Source: Chlamydiae bacterium RIFCSPHIGHO2_12_FULL_27_8
GTDB taxonomy: Bacteria > Chlamydiota > Chlamydiia > Chlamydiales > SM23-39
Assembly: GCA_001796155.1 (NCBI GenBank)
Contig: MGLU01000095.1
Span: forward strand, 12,344 to 23,609
DNA length: 11,266 nucleotides
Direction: 5' to 3'
This document shows positions 5,842 to 11,266 of the stretch, in pieces (within the stretch, counting starts at the first letter, position 1; each line of letters starts with the position of its first letter). A program made the position numbers and the translations under genes. The notes under the pieces were generated by a model. The model ran no database searches. It was not told where the DNA came from and was given only the letters and a program-made list of their open reading frames with translations.

Positions 5842-6123
5842 ATGGCAAAAATAACAAAAGTAGCAAAAAAAAGAAAAGCACCTTCAAAATTCATGGCTCC
5901 ACTAGACGTGAGCAAAGATCTTGAAGTAGTAATTGGTAAAGGACCAATGCCGCGTACAGAAGTGACAAAAAAACTTTGGGCGTACATAAAAAGAAAAAAA
6001 CTACAAGATACAAAAAATAAAAGAAATATCAATCCTGATGAAGCTTTAGCAAAAGTTTTTGGATCTAAAAAAACTATTGATATGTTTAAAATGACTAAAC
6101 TTGTCAGCAAACACCTATCATAA
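5842..6123 (+). CDS. SWIB/MDM2-domain protein, 93 aa
   Basis: Residues 1-18 are a lysine-rich tail (KITKVAKKRKAPSKF). Residues about 20-92 are one complete SWIB domain: LEVVIGKGPMPRTEVTKKLW, AYIKRKKLQDTKNKRNINPD, then VFGSKKTIDMFKMTKLVSKHL, including the conserved PRTEV, LQD-KNKR-I and FGxK segments. SWIB domains are best known from eukaryotic SWI/SNF complexes; among bacteria they are characteristic of Chlamydiae, both as small proteins (CT460) and fused to DNA topoisomerase I. The basic tail suggests nucleic-acid or chromatin association, perhaps with the compacted nucleoid, but the molecular function is not established. Start: ATG 5842 with AAGGAG 8 nt upstream. It is monocistronic, with its own promoter and a strong terminator. 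The position beside prfB supports chlamydial synteny. Confidence 0.95.
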   Translation: MAKITKVAKKRKAPSKFMAPLDVSKDLEVVIGKGPMPRTEVTKKLWAYIKRKKLQDTKNKRNINPDEALAKVFGSKKTIDMFKMTKLVSKHLS

Positions 6124-6128
6124 ATATT

Positions 6129-6170
6129 AAGCCTAAAGATTTTTAAATCTTTGGGCTTTTTTCTTTTTTT
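6129..6170 (+). terminator. Strong intrinsic terminator of the SWIB gene
   Basis: AAGCCTAAAGATT (6129-6141) pairs with AATCTTTGGGCTT (6146-6158) over 13 bp with one G-T pair and a 4-nt loop, directly followed by a T-tract (6157-6170 with a single C). It lies 6 nt after the SWIB stop codon. Confidence 0.92.
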
Positions 6171-6178
6171 GATATAAT
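6151..6178 (+). promoter_or_regulatory. Possible promoter of ispD-truA, overlapping the terminator
   Basis: A perfect TATAAT (6173-6178) sits right after the terminator T-tract. The best -35 candidate, TTGGGC (6151-6156, spacing 16), is only 3 of 6 and lies in the descending arm of the hairpin. Since the terminator should stop read-through, ispD needs its own promoter and this is the only candidate. Expected start near 6185, about 20 nt before the GTG. Confidence 0.45.
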
Positions 6179-6204
6179 TCTCCTAAAAAACCTAGGTCAA
6201 CAAT

Positions 6205-6864
6205 GTGAAAAATAAAATTTCTGCAGTACTGCTATGCTTTGGCAAAGGGCTTAGATTTAACAATTCGACCCCAAAACAGTTTATTAATCTCAATAATAAG
6301 CCCATCGCCTTATATAGTTTTGAAACTTTGAATCTGATAGATGAAATATTTGAAATAATTGTTGTTGTAGAAAAAGAATATGAACATTTTTTTAAATCAA
6401 AAAAAATTTTGAAGTTTGTATTAGGAGGAGATAGAAGACAAGACTCTGTTTTTAATGCATTAAAGGCTCTAGATCAAACATCTGAATATGTTTTAATACA
6501 TGACAGTGCAAGACCTTTTGCCGATGTAGAATCAATAAATAAAGTCGTTTTGGAAGCTAAGGAACATAAAGCTGCTACACTTGGATGCAAAGCTATAGAT
6601 CTAATTAAAAGAGTTGATAATATTAATTTCAATATTGAATCTTTAAATAGAAATGAACTCTATGCAATACAAACACCTCAAGTTATAGAAAAAAATCTAC
6701 TCATTGAAAGTTATAATTATGTTTATAAAAATAATTTGACTATTTTAGACGATACCGGTGCTGTTGAATTATTGAATCATAAAGTCAAAATTGTTGAAGG
6801 TAAAAGAGAAAATTTTAAAATTACGACACCTTTTGACTTAAAAGTAGCTCAGGCAATCATTTAA
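6205..6864 (+). CDS. ispD: 2-C-methyl-D-erythritol 4-phosphate cytidylyltransferase
   Basis: IspD joins CTP and 2-C-methyl-D-erythritol 4-phosphate in the MEP pathway to isoprenoid precursors. The protein is 219 aa (family about 225-235). Motifs are in order: the nucleotide loop FGKGLRF (12-18), STPKQF (21-26, Lys24), GGDRRQDSV (74-82), HDSARPF (99-105, Asp100), QTPQ (156-159), DDTGAVE (182-188), and ENFKITTPFD (202-211, Lys205). The usual A-A/G-G before xGxR reads C-F-G here, a bulky change in the CTP-binding loop, although the basic and acidic catalytic residues are kept. The start is GTG 6205, required because no in-frame ATG lies upstream and the family N-terminus begins a few residues later; AGGT is about 8 nt upstream. 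The chlamydial homologue is CT462 (ygbP). One base separates its stop from truA, so the two form an operon. Confidence 0.93.
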   Translation: MKNKISAVLLCFGKGLRFNNSTPKQFINLNNKPIALYSFETLNLIDEIFEIIVVVEKEYEHFFKSKKILKFVLGGDRRQDSVFNALKALDQTSEYVLIHDSARPFADVESINKVVLEAKEHKAATLGCKAIDLIKRVDNINFNIESLNRNELYAIQTPQVIEKNLLIESYNYVYKNNLTILDDTGAVELLNHKVKIVEGKRENFKITTPFDLKVAQAII

Positions 6865-6865
6865 T

Positions 6866-7606
6866 ATGTATAAATATAAAATGGTATTTTCTTATAACGG
6901 CTCAAATTATTTCGGCTATCAAATTCAAAAAAATAAGATCACTATCCAGGAAACTTTAGAAAATGCTCTTTTTAAAATTTTTAGAAAAAAAATAAAAATT
7001 ATTTCATCGGGAAGGACTGATACCGGGGTGCATGCTTTAAACCAAACTGCTCATTTTGAAGCAGATACTATATTAGACAATAAATTTATATATTCTCTAA
7101 ACTCAGTATTACCTAAAGATATCAGAGTCTTAAAATTAACTAAAACTCATAAAGATTTCCATGCAAGATATTCTGTAAAATCAAAAATTTATCATTATCA
7201 CATTTATTTAAAAAAGATCGAAAATCCTTTTTTAATAAAAACTTCTTTCAAGCCTCTTTATAAAATTGATATAGATATTTTAAAAAAAGCTTCCGAAAAA
7301 TTTATTGGTAAAAAAAATTTTTTAGCTTTTGCAAATTCCAATACCGAAGGATGTGCTAAAAATTCACCCATAAAAAATTTAAAGAGACTCGATGTTATTA
7401 AAACAAAATATGGAGTAAGGCTTGAATTTGAAGGAGACGGCTTCTTGTATAAAATGGTCAGAAATATAGTTGGTACTCTTTTAGATATAGCTTCAAAAAA
7501 AAGACCAATTGAAGATATCGATATTATTTTTTCATCAAATGATAGAAAAAACGGTTCAAAAACAGCACCCGCTCACGCTCTTTTCTTATATAAAGTTAAC
7601 TATTAA
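6866..7606 (+). CDS. truA: tRNA pseudouridine(38-40) synthase
   Basis: TruA converts uridines 38-40 of the tRNA anticodon arm to pseudouridine. The protein is 246 aa, normal for the family. The start YNGSNYFGYQIQKNKITIQETLE contains the typical Y-x-G-x-x-Y/F-x-G-x-Q element (10-19). SSGRTDTGVHALNQTAHF (47-64) holds the catalytic Asp52. DFHARYSVKSKIYHYHI (about 101-117) and the late GDGFLYKMVRNIVGTLL segment (about 191-207) are also conserved. It starts one base after the ispD stop (TAATATG) with only a distant AGG, so translation is likely coupled to ispD. Its 3' end runs 11 nt into the convergent hydrolase gene. Chlamydial homologue: CT463, also after ispD. Confidence 0.96.
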   Translation: MYKYKMVFSYNGSNYFGYQIQKNKITIQETLENALFKIFRKKIKIISSGRTDTGVHALNQTAHFEADTILDNKFIYSLNSVLPKDIRVLKLTKTHKDFHARYSVKSKIYHYHIYLKKIENPFLIKTSFKPLYKIDIDILKKASEKFIGKKNFLAFANSNTEGCAKNSPIKNLKRLDVIKTKYGVRLEFEGDGFLYKMVRNIVGTLLDIASKKRPIEDIDIIFSSNDRKNGSKTAPAHALFLYKVNY

Positions 7607-8288
7607 AAAAATTAATTATAGATTTTATTACTTTAGGTGAATAGCAAATACCTATATGACCGGCTTTGACATTTATTTTTTGATGATCATTCTTCAAAGA
7701 TGTCTCTTTATCTAATATTATACCATCATTCAACCCCTCTTTTCTTAAAAGAGGATTTATACTAAAAGATCCCGATGCTATTAAAATTTTTGATGTTAAC
7801 GGCAGTTCATATTCAAAAGTATCTTTAACCATCATTTGCCGGCCGGATTTATATCCAAAAATTTTTCTTGGAAATTTTAAATCATAAAGCTTTCTTGCTA
7901 GAAGCGAGCCCTTATTTGGAGGGGCTATCATTGCTATCTTCCCTATTTTAGCTTCATTTGGACATTTTTCATTATTTAGAGCGGATCTTAATACGAGACC
8001 TCCCATAGAATGAGTAACAAAATATATAGGCTGATCTTTGTGTTTTATTGATAATCTCAATAGTAAATTAGCTAGATCTTCACCATGTTCTTCAATGTTT
8101 TTTTCTCTACTTGGATATGAAAAAGGAACTACCTCATACCCTTCATTTTGAAGAGTATATTTTATCAAGGATAAATTAAAATGGTTTCCCATGAATCCAT
8201 GAATCAAAACAACTATAGGCTTTTCTTCCATTTTTTTTAATGGAGAAAAAACAGTTGAAATAAAAAATATAAAGCCTAAAATTCTCAT
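7596..8288 (-). CDS. Alpha/beta hydrolase, lipase/esterase type, probably exported
   Basis: 230 aa. Residues 1-15 (MRILGFIFFISTVFS) look like a signal peptide or N-terminal anchor. The hydrolase core follows: PIVVLIHGFMGN (24-35) with the HG oxyanion element, THSMGG (92-97) with nucleophile Ser94, IAPPNKGS (121-128), and LNDGIIL (186-192) with Asp188. AGHIGI (209-214) supplies His211, so the Ser-Asp-His triad is complete in order and spacing. The pattern fits triacylglycerol-lipase/esterase-like and PGAP1-like proteins that act on acyl esters; the substrate is unknown. The start at ATG 8288 has only a weak GGT upstream. It lies 71 bp downstream of the HAD phosphatase on the same strand, so either cotranscription or a separate promoter is possible. 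Its last 11 nt overlap truA tail to tail, with no terminator hairpin between. It is not part of the Chlamydia order I remember here. Confidence 0.85.
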   Translation of the reverse strand: MRILGFIFFISTVFSPLKKMEEKPIVVLIHGFMGNHFNLSLIKYTLQNEGYEVVPFSYPSREKNIEEHGEDLANLLLRLSIKHKDQPIYFVTHSMGGLVLRSALNNEKCPNEAKIGKIAMIAPPNKGSLLARKLYDLKFPRKIFGYKSGRQMMVKDTFEYELPLTSKILIASGSFSINPLLRKEGLNDGIILDKETSLKNDHQKINVKAGHIGICYSPKVIKSIINFFNS

Positions 8289-8359
8289 GTTTTTACCAAA
8301 AATACAGAAATATAATATGAAAAAAAAAGATTAAAATAAATATGCAATAAAAATTTTAA

Positions 8360-9043
8360 TTATAAAACAGCATTTAAATTTATCTCTTCAAGGGATTTAA
8401 AATAAAAAACATCGTTTTTCAAAAAAAGATCAGCCCTTGGATCCAAATTTTGACAAATTAAAATAGATATTGCAGGTGTTTGTACAAGTGCCTGCAGACC
8501 TCTTAGTGAATCTTCAAATCCTATTATCCTATCCCCCTTTTTCCCATAAAGCTCTATTGCATGAAGATAACAGTCAGGATTTGGTTTAGGTTTAATATAA
8601 TCCTCTCTTGTTATCCAATGAGGTATTGTCTCTAAAACTTTCACTTTTGCCCTGATCATATCGCTCATATATTTAAAAGAATTTGTCACAATACATCTTT
8701 TCTTGTTTTTTTCTTTTAAAGTTAATAAAAGCTTTTCAGCACCCGGAAGAATATTTACTTTTGATACGGATAAAAGCTCAATATATAGTTTATTTTTCTC
8801 ATCCCTTAAAATATTCCAGTTCGGTTCCATCTCATACAAAGCAGGGAATTTAGAATAAATCTCTTCCTTCAAAGCATTGTCATTAAAATGTGCTGCAGCT
8901 GAATATTTCAAATAAGACCAATCTAATACAAAACCTCTTTTTTTTAACATCTCTACATAAGCTGCATGATGTATAACTTCCGTATTTACTAAAAGACCAT
9001 CTAGATCAAATAAAAAAAGCTGAAAATCTTCTATCCATTTCAT
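8360..9043 (-). CDS. HAD-superfamily phosphatase (phosphoglycolate phosphatase / beta-phosphoglucomutase-like)
   Basis: 227 aa. All four HAD motifs are present: LFDLDGLLVNTE (11-22; nucleophile Asp13, acid/base Asp15), the Thr/Ser motif CIVTNS (117-122), the Lys motif YIKPKPNPD (149-157), and GFEDSLRG (175-182) with Glu-Asp for magnesium. The helical cap after motif I (about 23-95) makes it subclass I, as in phosphoglycolate phosphatase and beta-phosphoglucomutase relatives such as the sugar-phosphate phosphatases. The exact substrate cannot be read. Chlamydia has the homologue CT464, annotated as phosphoglycolate phosphatase, next to truA, so location and family agree. The start codon ATG 9043 gives the expected position of motif I; the Shine-Dalgarno is poor. 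It is divergent from the sulfatase-like gene, with 56 bp between the starts. Confidence 0.88.
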   Translation of the reverse strand: MKWIEDFQLFLFDLDGLLVNTEVIHHAAYVEMLKKRGFVLDWSYLKYSAAAHFNDNALKEEIYSKFPALYEMEPNWNILRDEKNKLYIELLSVSKVNILPGAEKLLLTLKEKNKKRCIVTNSFKYMSDMIRAKVKVLETIPHWITREDYIKPKPNPDCYLHAIELYGKKGDRIIGFEDSLRGLQALVQTPAISILICQNLDPRADLFLKNDVFYFKSLEEINLNAVL

Positions 9044-9099
9044 AAAAAACTTGATTTTGAATTCTATTAGTTTTAAAGAATAGATTAAGGAAGAAAAAA

Positions 9100-10962
9100 A
9101 TGAAACCTAAAAAAATTGAAATAAATTATGTTTATTTTTTATTTTTTTTGTCCCTTAGCGGATTTTTTTCTATTTTAACAGTTTTGGATCATCAAAAAGG
9201 CACTTTGTTATCTTCATTTTTTTTTGTTATCTATTCAATAATTGAAGTATTTCTAGAGACAGCATTAATTGCTTTTCTTGCATATATTTTTGAAAAATAT
9301 TTCAACAAGTATTTCTTTTATCTTTTTATAGGTTTGAGTTTTATTTTTTTTATAAGAAATGTTGTGAATTTTTTTACAATCAAATTGATGGATATGACAA
9401 TATGGGACGGACTTTCTATATCCTTTGATGAAGATTTAACTAATTTCATTGAAATGCTTTATATGACCGGAATACCGATATACATATGGGCAATATTTTT
9501 TATTATTATATTTCTATCTCCAATTTTTGGTGCAGTTCTTTACATACAAACAAAAAAAATTTCAAAAAATGTAAAAATTAAACATGACATTTTTATTCAA
9601 GTTTTTTTAATACTTCCAATGGCACTTCTTATATGGGATTTAAGATCGGCAAAAACAATAAATCCAAATATATATGCTTCATATTTACGAATACTTCCAT
9701 GGAAAACAACATTAATTAGACCAAATGTTTTAGTTTTAAATGATAAAGTTAAAATGAAAAAAACTAAAGATTTCGATCAAATTATAAAATTAATAGAAGA
9801 AAAAAAATTCAATTTAGAAAAAAAACCAAATATTTTTATTTTTATTATTGAAAGTTTAAGAGACGATTATATAACAGATAAAATAGCTCCATATTTATCA
9901 AAATTCAAAAAACAAAATATTTCATTTGATACTCCCGTTTCAAATGCAAATGCTACACATCTTTCATGGTTTTCAATTTTTTATTCATCACACTCATTTT
10001 ATTGGAAAATTTTTAAAGACTGCAATTATGATATGGGTTCACCGGCTTTAAATCTTTTAAAAAAAATGGGATATAAAATTAATATATTTTCTGCACCGGA
10101 ATTAAAATACTACTCTATGGAAAAAATTTTATTCGGTAAAAATCATCTTCTTGCAAATTTATTTTATTTTTACCCGCATTATTACCCTATAGAAGCATAT
10201 GAATCAGATCAAAATGTTTTTTCTTCAGTTCAAAAAACTTTAAAAAAAGATTCAAATATTTATATTTCTTTTATTGATTCCACACATTTTTTATATAGCT
10301 GGCCTAAAGAGATAACAAAATTTAAAAATTACTGCCAAATAGATGATATGAAAGCTTATGCTTCCAAAAAAAATGTAAAGCTATTGGAAAATAGATATAA
10401 AAATTCAATTTTTTTTGTAGATAATTTATTAAAAAATTTTGAAGAAAAGCTAATCCAAGAAAATCTCTATGATGATTCAATAATAGTTATTTTAGGAGAT
10501 CACGGTGAAGAGTTTTATGAAATGGGAAAACTTTTTCATGCATCACATTTGAGCTCATATCAAACAACTCCTGTTATCTATTTCAAGTTTCCGTATTCTA
10601 AAAAAGAAGTTTTAAATAAAAACCTTGTAAGCCATATGGATATTTTCCCATCAATTATAGATTTTTTAACAGATGATGCATGCTCGGATATTTTTGATGG
10701 TCAGTCGATATTCAGAAATACAGATGACAAATATGTAATATCTGCAAGATATAATGCATCTAGAACTCCTTATGAATTTTTTATTCATAATGGAGAAGAA
10801 AAATTAACTCTTAGATTTAAAAATCAAAAAAATATTTTTTTGCAGCAGAAAATAGAAATAGTTTCTTTAACAGACAAAAATGATAAAGATATCGAAATTT
10901 ATAAAAAGAAAGACAGAATTAAAAATTTTAAATCCGCTTTAGAAAAACTTTTTAATTATTAA
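9100..10962 (+). CDS. Membrane-anchored sulfatase-superfamily protein (LTA synthase / phosphoethanolamine transferase / YejM-like)
   Basis: 620 aa. Five hydrophobic helices (about 10-30, 41-64, 70-92, 126-150, 164-180) precede a linker and an exported sulfatase-fold domain (about 243-530). Domain motifs: IFIIESLRDDY (247-257) with metal ligand Glu251; NANATHLSWFSIFY (282-295), where Thr286 is in the place of the catalytic nucleophile; ILGDHGEEFYE (464-474) with Asp467-His468; HASHLSS (480-486); and SHMDIFPSI (511-519). Five helices plus an alkaline-phosphatase-like domain is the layout of LtaS and YejM/PbgA. Phrases such as ESLR-D and FYSSHSFYW recall YejM. With Thr and metal ligands kept, an active phospho-group transferase or hydrolase on envelope lipid or glycan is likely, but the substrate is unknown. 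Start: ATG 9100 with AAGGA about 8 nt upstream. Its stop overlaps the stop region of the thioredoxin gene. Confidence 0.85.
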   Translation: MKPKKIEINYVYFLFFLSLSGFFSILTVLDHQKGTLLSSFFFVIYSIIEVFLETALIAFLAYIFEKYFNKYFFYLFIGLSFIFFIRNVVNFFTIKLMDMTIWDGLSISFDEDLTNFIEMLYMTGIPIYIWAIFFIIIFLSPIFGAVLYIQTKKISKNVKIKHDIFIQVFLILPMALLIWDLRSAKTINPNIYASYLRILPWKTTLIRPNVLVLNDKVKMKKTKDFDQIIKLIEEKKFNLEKKPNIFIFIIESLRDDYITDKIAPYLSKFKKQNISFDTPVSNANATHLSWFSIFYSSHSFYWKIFKDCNYDMGSPALNLLKKMGYKINIFSAPELKYYSMEKILFGKNHLLANLFYFYPHYYPIEAYESDQNVFSSVQKTLKKDSNIYISFIDSTHFLYSWPKEITKFKNYCQIDDMKAYASKKNVKLLENRYKNSIFFVDNLLKNFEEKLIQENLYDDSIIVILGDHGEEFYEMGKLFHASHLSSYQTTPVIYFKFPYSKKEVLNKNLVSHMDIFPSIIDFLTDDACSDIFDGQSIFRNTDDKYVISARYNASRTPYEFFIHNGEEKLTLRFKNQKNIFLQQKIEIVSLTDKNDKDIEIYKKKDRIKNFKSALEKLFNY

Positions 10963-11266
10963 TCAATTTCCTTTAAAAAATTATTTATATCATTCATTGA
11001 AAACTCTTTCATCTCTTCTAGAGACCCCATCAGTTCAATAATTGTATTTTGACCAATCTTTTTAAATAACATTTTATGTTTTTTATCAAATACTACTATT
11101 GTCGGCATAGATGTAACATTGAATCTTTGTGCAATCTCATGATTGCTTTCAACATTAACTTTTAAAATTTTAACTTTTTTAGCAAGTTCTTTAGCAGATT
11201 GATCTATTACAGGAGCGACTCTTTTGCATGGCCTGCACCATGATGCATAAAAATCTACTATTACAG
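10959..11266 (-). CDS. trxA: Thioredoxin (partial, C-terminal 101 aa)
   Basis: The minus-strand frame is open from the right window edge to TAA at 10961-10959; the start lies outside. It shows VIVDFYASWCRPCKRVAPVI, the thioredoxin active site, with the redox pair in WCRPC. Next comes LKVNVESNHEIAQRFNVTSMPTIVVF with the conserved cis-proline in MPT, then the IGQN turn that replaces the usual G-x-x-x-K. The active site has Arg where classical thioredoxin has Gly (WCGPC), which may shift redox potential or partner choice. The C-terminus is about 15 residues longer than E. coli thioredoxin (ending NDINNFLKEID). It should reduce disulfides in the cytosol; an exported variant cannot be ruled out without the N-terminus. 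Its stop overlaps the convergent sulfatase-like gene by 4 nt. Confidence 0.88.
   Translation of the reverse strand, partial: VIVDFYASWCRPCKRVAPVIDQSAKELAKKVKILKVNVESNHEIAQRFNVTSMPTIVVFDKKHKMLFKKIGQNTIIELMGSLEEMKEFSMNDINNFLKEID

Noticed and set aside
5826..6110. 94-aa open frame on the minus strand opposite the SWIB gene
   Set aside because: It is the antisense shadow of a well-supported SWIB gene, with a composition typical of reverse reading of lysine codons and no ribosome-binding support.
8305..8347. Possible promoter before the hydrolase gene (TATTAT at 8317-8312, TTGCAT at 8347-8342)
   Set aside because: The spacing of 24 bp is too long and the surrounding DNA is too AT-rich for the match to mean anything.
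1..11266. CRISPR, tRNA, rRNA, insertion sequence, toxin-antitoxin or phage genes
   Set aside because: I looked for spaced direct repeats, cloverleaf-like GC-rich stretches, terminal inverted repeats and transposase motifs and saw none; every gap is accounted for by short control regions.

Overview
This is an AT-rich, gene-dense bacterial window with 15 protein genes (two cut by the window edges), no rRNA or tRNA that I can see, and no insertion sequence or CRISPR array. Gene content and order point to the phylum Chlamydiae. The run yebC - GNAT acetyltransferase - prfB - SWIB protein - ispD - truA - HAD phosphatase matches, from memory, the Chlamydia trachomatis order CT457-CT458-CT459-CT460-(CT461)-CT462-CT463-CT464. 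Free-standing SWIB proteins are rare in bacteria but normal in Chlamydiae. The strong A+T bias and the extra genes argue against Chlamydiaceae and for an environmental or deep-branching chlamydial lineage. That placement is inference.

Left part, minus strand (5114 down to 1): a tightly packed unit reads prfB -> GNAT -> GNAT -> SprT-like zinc protease -> yebC, and every junction overlaps (4, 13, 1 and 14 nt). prfB carries the classical +1 programmed frameshift (SD-like AGG, then CTT TGA C), so the true protein is 362 aa and starts at 5114. After a 97-bp gap come a secreted DUF1343/NamZ-like protein and the N-terminal part of a short-type 6-phosphogluconate dehydrogenase, coupled to each other.

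Middle, plus strand (about 5171-7606): a promoter back to back with that of prfB drives an unrecognised 128-aa membrane protein. Its leader holds a perfect inverted repeat that includes the Shine-Dalgarno sequence. Next come the SWIB gene with its own promoter and a strong terminator, then ispD-truA (isoprenoid precursor synthesis and tRNA pseudouridylation), whose -10 box lies just behind that terminator.

Right part: a secreted or lipoprotein-like alpha/beta hydrolase (lipase type) and a HAD phosphatase lie on the minus strand. The hydrolase overlaps the tail of truA. A 620-aa five-helix membrane protein with a sulfatase/LTA-synthase/YejM-type outer domain is read divergently from the HAD gene. 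Its stop overlaps the stop of a convergent thioredoxin gene that runs off the right edge.

Themes: translation termination and elongation rescue (RF2, YebC) are physically coupled to two acetyltransferases and a protease. Envelope functions (NamZ-like, lipase-like, sulfatase-like) flank this block. No mobile or defence system is visible. The most interesting unexplained items are the 128-aa gene with its structured control region and the fully overlapping RF2-led operon.
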